From positions 1 to 36,420 of the forward strand of contig NZ_JANINU010000144.1 of assembly GCF_024508875.1 (NCBI RefSeq): a stretch of DNA of 36,420 bases, given 5' to 3'. Positions 7,273 to 15,100 of this stretch are shown here, in pieces. The notes beneath the pieces were generated by a model, which made no database searches, was not told the DNA's origin, and worked only from the letters and a program-made list of their open reading frames with translations. Source of the stretch: Phenylobacterium sp. GTDB lineage: Bacteria > Pseudomonadota > Alphaproteobacteria > Caulobacterales > Caulobacteraceae. The translations under genes were made by a program, and so were the position numbers. How positions within the stretch are numbered: position 1 is the stretch's first letter; each line of letters opens with the position of its first letter.

Positions 7273-7908
7273 ATGGTCGGGTTTTCCGAGGATGAAGTCC
7301 GGTTGGTCTCGATCATCGAGGCGACGATCCGCGCTGAACTTGCCGATTGCATCGTGCCGCCAGAGATGCGTGGCGGTCTTACAGACGGTGCACTGACATC
7401 CCTATGTACCTGCCTCGCCAGAATCGCGCGCGAGCCCGGGTCTAGTGCCGCTGGCTTTCGCTTCATCGGTTACCGCCAGGCGCGCTTGGAACTTCGCCGA
7501 GCAGCGCGACTAGGAAAGGCCGGGAGAAGCGCCGGTCAGCTTTCTGGAACCTCAATTACAGCGCTCGCTGCGATTGGCTGGAGAGCGGAGGACTTCCGCC
7601 TGAAGCCGGGTCGCTCTCGATGGGCCATATCAGCGGGGTTAGAATGGCTGAGGTACCATGTTCCTCGAGTTAGCAATGGCCGGCCGCCAGATTTCCGCGC
7701 CCAGGCCTTCGCCCAAGTTCTTGGGAAGCTCTACTCGGGCCTCACCGGGCGCCCCGCGCACGAAAAGTCCGCCCACTTCATGAGCCTGCTTGGGCAACTC
7801 GAAGAACTGACACCTAGCTTGCGCTTCGGAGCGGAGTATCGAGCTAAGCAAGGCGCTCGGCGGCGGGCCGCCAGCCAAAATCGGGGGGGTTCTGTCCGAA
7901 GCCCGTAG
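7273..7908 (+). CDS. Hypothetical protein next to integrase
   Basis: The 211-residue product is not recognised. It starts at an ATG one base after the integrase stop, so the two are probably co-transcribed. It is mainly helical by composition and has a basic C-terminal end (QGARRRAASQ). No membrane segment, signal peptide or clear motif is seen. The context suggests a role in element maintenance or control of integration. Confidence 0.65.
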   Translation: MVGFSEDEVRLVSIIEATIRAELADCIVPPEMRGGLTDGALTSLCTCLARIAREPGSSAAGFRFIGYRQARLELRRAARLGKAGRSAGQLSGTSITALAAIGWRAEDFRLKPGRSRWAISAGLEWLRYHVPRVSNGRPPDFRAQAFAQVLGKLYSGLTGRPAHEKSAHFMSLLGQLEELTPSLRFGAEYRAKQGARRRAASQNRGGSVRSP

Positions 7909-7976
7909 CCCAGCGCAGCCCTAATTTCCCGTCAGGTCCCGAGCTCCCTCTGGGATCTGCCTGGGAGACTGCCATC

Positions 7977-8207
7977 TTGAGAGTGTTCCTCAACGAGGCC
8001 GAAGCCGCGGCCCGCGCCCGACTCTCGCCAAAGACGCTTCGCAACCTTCGGTGCGCCGGAGGCGGCCCCGTCTTCATCAAGGTCGGAGGCCTCCGCCGCG
8101 TCGTCTACGATGCAGCCGACGTCGATGCGTGGCTTGACGCGCAGAAGGTTCGGTCCACTAGCGAAGTCACTAGCCGCCGGCCCACATCCGACTTGGCGGC
8201 CGCCTGA
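7977..8207 (+). CDS. AlpA/MerR-like helix-turn-helix protein, excisionase candidate
   Basis: The 76-residue protein has the winged-helix pattern of AlpA/excisionase-type binders: NEAEAAARARLSPKTLRNLR, then a G-rich wing GGGPVFIKVGGLRRVVYDAADVDAWL. This family binds phage DNA as recombination directionality factor or regulator. A TTG start at 7977 is used here with GGGAG upstream; GTG 7983 is possible. It is the first gene of the tightly packed rightward operon, two bases before the next gene. Confidence 0.8.
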   Translation: MRVFLNEAEAAARARLSPKTLRNLRCAGGGPVFIKVGGLRRVVYDAADVDAWLDAQKVRSTSEVTSRRPTSDLAAA

Positions 8208-8209
8208 CC

Positions 8210-8473
8210 GTGTCAGCCATCGTCACATATGTCCCGCCCGTGGTCTGGAGAGGCGGCCTTAGCGCCGCCCAGGCCGCGGCCTATGCCAACACGCTGTTCG
8301 AACTCGCGGCCAAGCATCGGGCCGAAGCTGAGGCTGATCCCGCCGAAGCGCATGATCTGCTCCGCATCGCCGAGACCGACGCCTTCTTGGCGGAGGGCTT
8401 CAGGGCTGTGGTTCTGCCTCTTCGGCGACGCGAATGCCGGCGGTCCTTCTCAGCAGGTGGACGGGCCGCGTGA
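8210..8473 (+). CDS. Small hypothetical protein upstream of the initiator gene
   Basis: A GTG start gives an 87-residue protein with an alanine-rich helical core (SAAQAAAYANTLFELAAKHRAEAEADP) and a basic end. It is not recognised. Its TGA overlaps the ATG of the next gene as TGATG, so translation is likely coupled. The operon position suggests a replication or control accessory role. Confidence 0.6.
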   Translation: MSAIVTYVPPVVWRGGLSAAQAAAYANTLFELAAKHRAEAEADPAEAHDLLRIAETDAFLAEGFRAVVLPLRRRECRRSFSAGGRAA

Positions 8474-9447
8474 TGGATGAAGGCCCCCCGAACCGTGACT
8501 CCTTCACCAAGGTTCGAATGGACGTGCTCAGCCATGTCCTTCGCGACGCGCGCTTGTCCTATCTCGCCCGCAGTTCGTTCGCCCTTAGAGTGACCGACTA
8601 TACCTCGCGCGAGATTTTCCAGTCGCGTGGCCTGCTGCTGAGCTGGGTGGGTCGTGAGCGGCTCGCCGCCGAACTGGGAGCGAAGCCAGACAGCATCCGC
8701 CTCGCGGACAAGCTTCTGTGCGAGTGCGGATACATGGCCCTGGAAAGCGCGGGCGGTGGGTTTGGGCAGACCAACCGCTACCTCATCTCCATTCATGCTG
8801 AACCCGCTGAGCGCAAAACCCCCCCTCGGCGGGGGGTGATGAACCCCCCCGACCGAGGGCGTGAACATCTCGCAACTACCCCCCGAACGGCGGGCCAACA
8901 TGCCCCCCTAGAATGGGTGGCTAAACCCCCCGTGGATGGCGGGGTGAAACCTCTGACTCAAACCTCTGATGATGAAACCCGCTTCGCGAGCGGGGGCGAA
9001 GATGGCTCCAACGAGGTATCGTTCAGACGCGTCTTGCGCGCCATACCCCAGATACCGCGAGGGCGCTCGAACAACGACCTTCTTCGGAGCGCGTTCGTCC
9101 AGCTTGTCGCCGAAGGTGTCGAGCATCGCACTTTGGCCATCGCGGTGGAAGAGTTCTGCCGCCAATCTCCGGATGCGACGGAAGATGGCGGGCGCCACAT
9201 GGGCAAGGCCCACGAATGGCTGCTGCGGCGCCGGTGGGAGGCCTACGAACCCACCCCAGAGGGCGTTTTCTTCGACGGCCTAAGCGAGGTCGAGCGCCGC
9301 TGGTTGGCGGATGTGCGGCTATGGCAGCGCCGGCCCGGTGAATGGCAGCGCACTTGGGGGCCCCGACCAGATCAGCCCGGCTGCCAGGCTCCGGTGAAGA
9401 TCCTTCAGTTCTGTGGCCTCGCGTCGCCGCTCGCTGAGGCCTCGTGA
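8473..9447 (+). CDS. Replication-initiator-like protein with helix-turn-helix head
   Basis: The 324-residue protein begins MDEGPPNRDSFTKVRMD; the ATG overlaps the previous stop. Residues about 15-110 look like the winged-helix domain of phage replication proteins (LLLSWVGRERLAAELGAKP and a later NRYLI strand). A proline-rich, low-complexity linker follows at about 115-155. The C-terminal part has a helical region with tryptophans (KAHEWLLRRRWEAYEP). In lambda-O-like and DnaD-like proteins such a linker often houses the origin repeats, and here it is encoded by five spaced C tracts. Alternatively it could be only a transcription factor. No helicase or primase domain is present in the element. 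Confidence 0.65.
   Translation: MDEGPPNRDSFTKVRMDVLSHVLRDARLSYLARSSFALRVTDYTSREIFQSRGLLLSWVGRERLAAELGAKPDSIRLADKLLCECGYMALESAGGGFGQTNRYLISIHAEPAERKTPPRRGVMNPPDRGREHLATTPRTAGQHAPLEWVAKPPVDGGVKPLTQTSDDETRFASGGEDGSNEVSFRRVLRAIPQIPRGRSNNDLLRSAFVQLVAEGVEHRTLAIAVEEFCRQSPDATEDGGRHMGKAHEWLLRRRWEAYEPTPEGVFFDGLSEVERRWLADVRLWQRRPGEWQRTWGPRPDQPGCQAPVKILQFCGLASPLAEAS
8819..8931 (+). repeat. Five C6-C7 tracts, iteron-like, inside the initiator gene
   Basis: Runs of six or seven C start at 8819, 8844, 8879, 8903 and 8926, giving steps of 25, 35, 24 and 23 bases. Most are preceded by A-rich dinucleotides (AAAACCCCCCC, GAACCCCCCC, TAAACCCCCC). A CCCCCC/GGGGGG stem lies at 8820-8836. The steps are near two helical turns. 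The tracts lie where phage initiator genes commonly carry their own origin, so an origin of replication is proposed. Confidence 0.5.
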
Positions 9448-9491
9448 TGCAAGCCTCGCAGAAACCAATCCAATCCAAGAGGGAGGCCCCG

Positions 9492-9857
9492 ATGGGCAAG
9501 ATCTTTCGTCGCGTCCGCAGCATTGACGCTCCTCGTCCGGCGAGGCGCCACCAGAGGTCCGGCGGGGGTCGAGATGACGCCGGCACCCAGCGCATTCTGG
9601 TCGCGGAGTTCAGCGCCGAGAACCACATCGCTGAAGTCATCGACGGCAAGCTCACGGTGTTCGTCATGGTGCCTATGATGGACATGGCTACTCCGACTAA
9701 CGGCGTGACCAGTGGCCCGCCCCGTGAGGCGGCGGAGGCGCAGATGCGCCAAGTCGCGAGGGATCGCGGCGCCCGCATGGATCTCAGCGCCCAAATTCGC
9801 GACATCAACCAGAAGAACCGCGACTTCTGGAACGGCAACGGTGGCGGTGGTCGCTGA
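9492..9857 (+). CDS. Hypothetical phage protein
   Basis: The start at 9492 (MGKIFRRVRSIDAP) is chosen because AGGGAGG lies about 6 bases before it. An earlier ATG at 9447 overlaps the previous stop and would add 15 residues. The 121-residue protein has a basic head, a hydrophobic strand (KLTVFVMVPMMDMA) and a charged tail ending in GNGGGGR. It is not recognised. Its TGA overlaps the next ATG. Confidence 0.6.
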   Translation: MGKIFRRVRSIDAPRPARRHQRSGGGRDDAGTQRILVAEFSAENHIAEVIDGKLTVFVMVPMMDMATPTNGVTSGPPREAAEAQMRQVARDRGARMDLSAQIRDINQKNRDFWNGNGGGGR

Positions 9858-10573
9858 TGCGCACGGAGAGCAGGATCCGCCTCACCGATGCTGCGACGCG
9901 ATTGGCTGAGGCAAGCGATGCCGCTGCGGCCACGCTGCGTGGCCTCGAGGTAGCTAACAGCGCGCTCGCGGAGGCGCAGTCGGCGCTGTCGGCAATTCGA
10001 ATCGACATGGCGAATGGCGAGGGCGCCGCAGACCGCATTCTTGCGAATCTCGCATCTGGGAAACCGCTGACGCTGGATAGTCTGGCACCTGCAGATGGCG
10101 GCCGCGCGCGCGCATCTGCAGAGGCGACGGTGGAGACCGCCCAGGCGGCGCACGCGGTTCTCGCCGGCCGGCACCGGGAGGCTGCCGCTGGGGAGCAGTC
10201 GGCGCAACACGCGCATGCCCTGGCGTTGTTAGCGGTCCTCGGCGAGGTCGAAGGCGAACTTGTCGCCCGTGGGCTTCAGGCACTCGCGGAGCTCGGAAGG
10301 GTGCGACGGGCGTTGCGTGGCCTGGAGGCGGCTGGGTGGGTGAAGGGAGGCGGTGATCGCATCCTCCGCCGGGAGTTCACGCAGAGCGCAATCCTTCTGA
10401 TGCAGACTGGTGAGGATCGGCCCGATGCGAAGGCCTGGGGCGATCACAACGCGCGTTGGGTTGGCTTCAGGGACGCTCTGAAGTCGGACCCGGACGCTCT
10501 TCCTCCGATGGAAGAAGATCCCGGTCCAGGCGACGACGAGCTGGCCGCCTTTGTTCGGGGGGCTCGTCGTTGA
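9857..10573 (+). CDS. Hypothetical coiled-coil protein
   Basis: The 238-residue product starts at an ATG that overlaps the previous TGA. Residues about 10-150 are alanine-, glutamate- and arginine-rich with long helical runs, which suggests a coiled coil. The tail is acidic (PPMEEDPGPGDDEL). No catalytic motif is seen. It lies directly upstream of the small-terminase-like gene and may be a packaging or scaffold accessory, but this is only from position. Confidence 0.6.
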   Translation: MRTESRIRLTDAATRLAEASDAAAATLRGLEVANSALAEAQSALSAIRIDMANGEGAADRILANLASGKPLTLDSLAPADGGRARASAEATVETAQAAHAVLAGRHREAAAGEQSAQHAHALALLAVLGEVEGELVARGLQALAELGRVRRALRGLEAAGWVKGGGDRILRREFTQSAILLMQTGEDRPDAKAWGDHNARWVGFRDALKSDPDALPPMEEDPGPGDDELAAFVRGARR

Positions 10574-11097
10574 CTTCTGCCAACCTTCAATCGCCCCGAC
10601 GTCGTGGCAAGCTATCCGACGCCGCGAAAACCTTCGTTGTCCAACATCTTGCTGCCTTCGAACCTGCGGCTTCAGTCCGCAGGATGTTGAAGGCGGAGTT
10701 CGGTATCGAGATCTCCGACAACGCCATCCGCGGCTACGACCCGACGAACCCCAAGGGATCGGCGTTGTCATCCCGCTGGCGAGACCTCTTTGAGGCCACA
10801 CGAACTGACTATCTCCGAGACGCGGCTCGAGTAGGCATCGCGAACAAGGTCCACCGCTTGGCGCGGCTCGATCGCATTGCGGCGCGGGCGGAAGAGCTGG
10901 GGAACTTCGCGCTGGCACTCCAGGCCCTGGAGCAGGCGGCGAAGGAGATGGGCGACGCGTACACCAACACCCGCGTGGTGAAGGGCGCGCTGGCGGTGAC
11001 CACGCCCAAGTCGCTGGCCGACTTCTACGCTGGATATGTGCCGGCATTCCCAGGTGCGAGCCTTGGTCGGGATAGTGATCCGGAGGCAAAACATTGA
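10570..11097 (+). CDS. DUF2280 protein, small-terminase-like
   Basis: The product of 175 residues carries the DUF2280 block: KTFVVQHLAAFEPAASVRRM, a helix-turn-helix-like region with GIEISDNAIRGYDPTNPKG, then SSRWRDLFEATR. DUF2280 proteins are usually found just before the large terminase gene in phages and are believed to be DNA-recognition subunits. The TTG start at 10570 overlaps the previous stop as TTGA, with a run of six G about 8 bases upstream. Frames extending upstream to 10456 overlap the preceding gene and are rejected. The large terminase expected next is missing. Confidence 0.78.
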   Translation: MTSANLQSPRRRGKLSDAAKTFVVQHLAAFEPAASVRRMLKAEFGIEISDNAIRGYDPTNPKGSALSSRWRDLFEATRTDYLRDAARVGIANKVHRLARLDRIAARAEELGNFALALQALEQAAKEMGDAYTNTRVVKGALAVTTPKSLADFYAGYVPAFPGASLGRDSDPEAKH

Positions 11098-11246
11098 GCC
11101 TCGATTACCTTCCTTGGGTCGCCAAAGTCCCGGTCGGAGTGGAGTCAAATCCCTGGAAATTCGCGGGAATCTCGCCGCTTCTCGGGGGCTCTCGAAGCGC
11201 CGGTCACCTCACGGTCACCACTCATCGCGCGGAAGGCTTGGAATGA
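11094..11246 (+). CDS. Short frame at a likely deletion junction (terminase remnant?)
   Basis: A TTG overlapping the DUF2280 stop as TTGA opens a 50-residue frame that begins SLDYLPWVAKVPVG. Phage large terminases often start with a similar LPW-containing stretch at this place in the gene order. After about 14 residues the similarity to that pattern is lost, and the frame ends at a TGA that overlaps the hub ATG. It may be a fused scar of a deletion that removed terminase through tail genes. It may also be a small real gene. Confidence is low. Confidence 0.35.
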   Translation: MSLDYLPWVAKVPVGVESNPWKFAGISPLLGGSRSAGHLTVTTHRAEGLE

Positions 11247-12166
11247 GCCGGCTCTACAATCGTAAGATCTCTCTTATCGTGGGCGATGATGACGCGGCGA
11301 TCGACTTCTCCAGCCTTCGCATCAGCTTCCGCGTGAACCAATGGGATCTGCTCACCCCGAACAGCGCCACGCTACGAGTGTGGAACGTTTCTGAGGCCAC
11401 TGCGCTGAAGGTCCAGCGCGAGTTCCTCCGGATCGTGCTGGAAGCTGGTTACGCAGATGGCCCATTCGGCACGGTGTTCTCTGGGTCCGTCGTCCAAGCA
11501 AAGCGAGGACGGGAGAATGCGACCGACACGTACCTAGAGATCGTCGCGGCCGATGGTGACCAGGCCTACAACTTCGCCATCATCAACAAGTCGCTGGCTG
11601 CCGGCTCCACACCGAAGGACCACCTCAACGCCCTGACCGGAGCGATGGGGGAGCACGGGGTGAAGCAGGGCTATGCGCCGGATCTTCCCGGCGCCGCGCT
11701 CCCGAGGGGCAAGGTGATGTTCGGGATGGCGCGCGATCACTTGCGCGCGCTCGGCCAGTCGACCGACACGAAGCCATCTATTCAGAATGGCCAACTGCAG
11801 TTGGTTCCGATCGGCGGCGTCATCCCCGGTCCTGCGGTAGTTCTTACGGCAGCAACGGGCATGGTGGGTATCCCCGAGCAAACCTACGCTGGCATCCAGG
11901 TTCGCTGTCTCTTGAACCCTGAGATCAAGATGGGCCGCGTCGTGCAGATCGACAACGCCAGCATCAACCGCACCAACTTGTCGGTGAGCTTACAGGGGCA
12001 ACTGCAGAATGCATTTCTGCCCCGAGTCGCAGATGACGGCCTCTACCGTGTGATCGTGGTTGATCACTGGGGAGATACTCGAAAAGACGAGTGGTACTCG
12101 GACCTCACGTGCATCGCGATCGGAGATCCGGTCACGAAGATGCTCGTCGATAAGGGCTATGGGTAG
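11243..12166 (+). CDS. Phage tail baseplate hub protein
   Basis: The 307-residue protein begins MSRLYNRKISLIVGDDD and matches the hub-type proteins of contractile or long-tailed phages found in many proteobacterial prophages. Family marks I recognise are LRISFRVNQWD, PNSATLRVWNVS, the GTVFSGSVVQAKRGREN strand pair, the PRGKVMFGMARDHLR segment and YRVIVVDHWGDTR near the end. It would form the central tail tip through which DNA passes. The ATG overlaps the upstream stop as ATGA. A GC-rich imperfect hairpin at 12281-12314 lies in the 190-bp gap that follows and may end this transcript. Confidence 0.8.
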   Translation: MSRLYNRKISLIVGDDDAAIDFSSLRISFRVNQWDLLTPNSATLRVWNVSEATALKVQREFLRIVLEAGYADGPFGTVFSGSVVQAKRGRENATDTYLEIVAADGDQAYNFAIINKSLAAGSTPKDHLNALTGAMGEHGVKQGYAPDLPGAALPRGKVMFGMARDHLRALGQSTDTKPSIQNGQLQLVPIGGVIPGPAVVLTAATGMVGIPEQTYAGIQVRCLLNPEIKMGRVVQIDNASINRTNLSVSLQGQLQNAFLPRVADDGLYRVIVVDHWGDTRKDEWYSDLTCIAIGDPVTKMLVDKGYG

Positions 12167-12356
12167 TCCTCGACAAGAGTAGCGGCGCCTCCGGCTTCAT
12201 GGCGCGCCGCCGATCCTGGGTCAGCGTAGCGCTCCAGGCGCGGGCACTCTGCAGGTCTCGCGGAAATCCAACAGCAGAGGGCCGGCGGGGGTACATCTCC
12301 GCCCCGCGGCCGGCGTCCCTTTCATCATCGAGAAGGCGGCCCCAGGCCGGCAGAAA

Positions 12357-13142
12357 ATGAATACGAACTTCCCCAATATCGCAGTCACTGCGCCGCTCGT
12401 GGCGCTACTCTTGGCGAGCCAAAGCCTTGCGGCTCCCGGTACGCCGACGGTCGCTGGATCCGCCGGTCAGGCGTCGGCGACTTCGGAAACCTTGTCGATA
12501 TCGACCACCACGGCGATCAACCCCGGGGACCTGGTCGTGCTGGCTGTGGTCAGCGCCTCCAATCAGACGCCGATCGCCGCCGATTGTCTGCTCTCCTCCA
12601 GCGCCGGGTGTGGACTGTCCTGGGATGGAAAGGAGCGCAACCTGGCGCTTGCGGGCACCGGCGCGCCTGCCTGGATGGCGACGTTGAATCAAAGTTTCGG
12701 CGCGATGGACAACAGTCCGATCCGGGCCCGGACCTGGTTCGGCTATGCCACATCGAACATCCCCAGTGGATCGACGTTCCGGGTCAACTTTGGCGGTGCG
12801 ATCGGGGCTAAAGCCGCGACGATCATCGTCATTCCCGGTGCGGAGACGAGCGCCGCCCTGTCGTTCGGCGGCACCTCTGGTGCGTCGGGCGCGATCACCT
12901 TCGGCACCACGCCGGTTCTCGCTCCCAGCCAACTAGTGCTTGCCACGAGCTTCATCTCCGGCGGCGGCACCGACAGCTACACCGAGGATGTGGGCTTCAC
13001 CTTCTTGCATCAGACTAGCGCCGGCGCCTGGCCTGCTATCCGTGTGGCCTACAAGCTCACGAGCTTCGCCGGCACAGTAGGCTATACCCTTACCGACAGC
13101 ACTTCGCGCACGTGGATCTCAAGCTATCAGGTGGCGAAGTAG
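12357..13142 (+). CDS. Secreted or virion-surface hypothetical protein
   Basis: The 261-residue protein has a signal-peptide-like start (APLVALLLASQSLAAPG) with a likely cleavage after SLA. The mature part is rich in serine, threonine, glycine and alanine with alternating hydrophobics, as in a beta-sandwich (ISTTTAINPGDLVVLAVVSA, TAINPG, SSYQVAK). Two cysteines near residues 80-90 could form a disulfide. The family is not identified. Between hub and neck genes it might be a virion decoration or lysogenic conversion protein. The next gene starts two bases after its stop. Confidence 0.65.
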   Translation: MNTNFPNIAVTAPLVALLLASQSLAAPGTPTVAGSAGQASATSETLSISTTTAINPGDLVVLAVVSASNQTPIAADCLLSSSAGCGLSWDGKERNLALAGTGAPAWMATLNQSFGAMDNSPIRARTWFGYATSNIPSGSTFRVNFGGAIGAKAATIIVIPGAETSAALSFGGTSGASGAITFGTTPVLAPSQLVLATSFISGGGTDSYTEDVGFTFLHQTSAGAWPAIRVAYKLTSFAGTVGYTLTDSTSRTWISSYQVAK

Positions 13143-13144
13143 CC

Positions 13145-13639
13145 ATGTCCTTCAAAGTCACGAAGGACGGCACCGCCGCGTTGTTGCGCGGCTTGGAGGC
13201 CCTGGCGAGCGAGCGGGTGCTCGTGGGCATTCCGGCCTCCAACGCCGAGCGGCAAATCGACGAAGACGCGAACGATCGCGGGCCGATCAACAATGCCGCT
13301 ATCGGCAAAATCATGGAGGAGGGGTCGCCCGCTGCGAACATTCCGGCGCGTCCCCACCTCAAGCCCGCCGTTCGCGAGAACCGCGACGCGATCGTCAAAG
13401 CCTACAGGGCGGGCGCGAAGGCGGTGCTGGACGGCAAGGCGAAGGACGCCACGGCCGTACATCACCGCGTCGGCATCCTCGTGGAGAACGCGGTCAAGGC
13501 CAAGGTCAACGAGGGCGACTTCGTGCCCCTGGCGCCGGCCACCATCGCCAAGCGCAAGGCGCGCGGCCGCAAGAGCGAGAGGCCGCTCGTGGACACCGGC
13601 CAGTATCGCAACTCGATCACCCACGTCGTCCGGAAATGA
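13145..13639 (+). CDS. Phage neck / HK97-gp10-like virion protein
   Basis: The 164-residue product starting MSFKVTKDG matches small head-tail connection proteins of many prophages. Characteristic parts are NNAAIGKIMEEGSPAANIPARP, followed by the RPHLKPAVRE helix, LAPATIAKRKARG, and the end LVDTGQYRNSITHVVRK. These proteins help join the head to the tail or complete the virion. I chose ATG 13145, as an upstream GTG in frame overlaps the previous gene. It is one of only three virion-type genes in the element. A 285-bp untranslated gap follows. Confidence 0.8.
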   Translation: MSFKVTKDGTAALLRGLEALASERVLVGIPASNAERQIDEDANDRGPINNAAIGKIMEEGSPAANIPARPHLKPAVRENRDAIVKAYRAGAKAVLDGKAKDATAVHHRVGILVENAVKAKVNEGDFVPLAPATIAKRKARGRKSERPLVDTGQYRNSITHVVRK

Positions 13640-13810
13640 GATTAGTACGAACGGCTGGGCTCGAGGCATGGGGGAGTGCCTGCTCGCTCAACGAGATGGC
13701 CCTCTGGCTGCGCTAGAGGCCGGCAGTCGCCATAGCTGCGCCAGATGTTGAGGTGTTGGCTGATGGCCAGCAAATCCCGCATTCGCACGCGAGCGGTGGT
13801 CGCAGATAGG

Positions 13811-13854
13811 GGTGCCAACCTGCGGCAAGCTCTTCGCCCGGCGAGGTTGGTGCC
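13811..13854 (+). repeat. Long imperfect stem-loop in the DUF2806 leader
   Basis: GGTGCCAACCT at 13811-13821 faces AGGTTGGTGCC at 13844-13854; 9 of 11 positions pair by Watson-Crick and the rest by G-T. It lies in the gap between the neck gene and the DUF2806 gene (13640-13924), which holds no supported gene. It may be a terminator-like or regulatory RNA fold. Confidence 0.4.
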
Positions 13855-13924
13855 TAGATGGACTCTCGGCTGTTCCCGCATTTAGAAGTGTTACGATCAT
13901 TCAAGCCACCAAAGGGGCAATAGC

Positions 13925-14899
13925 GTGGCGGAGGCGGCGGGCAGTGGCGCACAGAAGGGCTCTCTGCAGACCTTCATGGATGAAGGCGGGCTCACCGCTG
14001 CCGTTTTAGGGAAGCCGATCGCAGCCGCGATCGGACGACTTATTGGAGCTGTTGCCGATATCCCCGCGGCTGGCGTCGACAACCTGGCGCAGAGAATACG
14101 CGACGACACAGAGGCTCGATCGGTCGTAAAGCGTGCGATTGCGCAAGCCGCAGCAACGCGGGCGACAGCCGACGAGGCCTTGGTAGATCGCGCGGTTCAA
14201 CGCTGGGGCTACGACCGGCTGAGGAAGCAGGAGAATGTGGAGGCGATCGCCGCCGAGACGCTTCTCCAGCTCAAAGAGGATCCGCCCAAAGATCCGGAGG
14301 GGCCTGCTCCGTCTGACGACTTCATGAACTTCTTCCAGGCCCATGCCGAGAATGCCTCCTCCGAGGACATGAGGACGTTGTTCGCACGCATCCTGGCTGG
14401 CGAATGTCGCGCACCCGGTAGCTTTTCTCTCGGCGCGCTCCAGGTGCTTTCCGTGATGGACAAGCAGTTGGCCAGCGCCGTCCAGACTGTCCGGCCTTGG
14501 GTTAACAACGGGGACTATGTGCTCTTCGCCGGCGAGTTCCACAAAGGCGATCGGCTTGCCCCGCTGCTCATCCTTGAGGATTTCTCTTTGATCCGGCTCG
14601 GGATGCTAACGAAGCCGTTGAAGCTGGATGACGAAGGGCATGGCGGACTGGTCTACGGGAGGCGGGCGATTATCCTTCACGGCGCGCCAAATGCAGAGAT
14701 CGCGATGCCGGCCGCTACTCTCACCCCTGTAGGTCGGCAGATCATGGCTCTCTGTCCTGAGCCAACCGAGGTGCCGGACTTCGACCTCATCATTGCTGCG
14801 GCCAAGAAGGTAATGGGGATCCAAAAGGTACAGGTCGGGGATTTCTCTCATAGGTCGGCGGAAGGCCAAGTCTTCATTGCCAACTGGCGAGATACCTAA
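13925..14899 (+). CDS. DUF2806 domain protein
   Basis: The 324-residue protein starts with GTG after an AAAGGGG site. It has the DUF2806 pattern: a hydrophobic segment with IGRLIGAVADIPAAGVDNLAQ, a long charged helical part, and the conserved NASSEDMRTLFARILAGECRAPGSFSLGALQVLS. The C-terminal part is a mixed domain with AIILHG and LTPVGRQIM. The molecular role of this family is not established to my knowledge. It recurs in prophages and genomic islands. It begins the accessory half of the element, and a defence or superinfection role is only a guess. Confidence 0.78.
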   Translation: MAEAAGSGAQKGSLQTFMDEGGLTAAVLGKPIAAAIGRLIGAVADIPAAGVDNLAQRIRDDTEARSVVKRAIAQAAATRATADEALVDRAVQRWGYDRLRKQENVEAIAAETLLQLKEDPPKDPEGPAPSDDFMNFFQAHAENASSEDMRTLFARILAGECRAPGSFSLGALQVLSVMDKQLASAVQTVRPWVNNGDYVLFAGEFHKGDRLAPLLILEDFSLIRLGMLTKPLKLDDEGHGGLVYGRRAIILHGAPNAEIAMPAATLTPVGRQIMALCPEPTEVPDFDLIIAAAKKVMGIQKVQVGDFSHRSAEGQVFIANWRDT

Positions 14900-14900
14900 C

Positions 14901-15096
14901 ATGCCCAAGTTCAACTCCATCAGCATCGAGATCGACGGCCGCCGCTACACCGGCGACTTCGAGCTATAGAACGGCATTGCGAAAGTCGGCAGCGCCTCCT
15001 GCTCAATCAACGTCCAGGTTGGCAACGCTGACCGAGATCGCCGCGCGGGCTGCGCTAGAGGATCTCATCAAAGCTTGTCTGCAGAGCCGGAGGTGA
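14901..15096 (+). pseudogene. Broken small gene, stop codon plus frameshift
   Basis: One base after the DUF2806 stop an ATG opens MPKFNSISIEIDGRRYTGDF, which is closed by TAG after 22 residues. The same frame continues with NGIAKVGSASCSINVQVG. A +/-1 shift then reads LTEIAARAALEDLIKACLQS to a TGA at 15094-15096. The three parts together give a ~64-residue protein of a small family I recognise from phages and islands (basic head, DG-Y-G strand, short C-terminal helix). Two independent lesions indicate a pseudogene. Its end overlaps the ribosome site of the next gene. Confidence 0.6.
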
Positions 15097-15100
15097 TGCC

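Noticed and set aside
8815..8945. CRISPR-like spaced repeats
   Set aside because: The units are only C tracts with short A-rich flanks, lie in an open coding frame, and have uneven steps; there is no repeat of CRISPR length.
9023..10216. A 397-residue open frame on the minus strand
   Set aside because: It runs against four coupled plus-strand genes and has an Arg/Pro-rich composition without domains.
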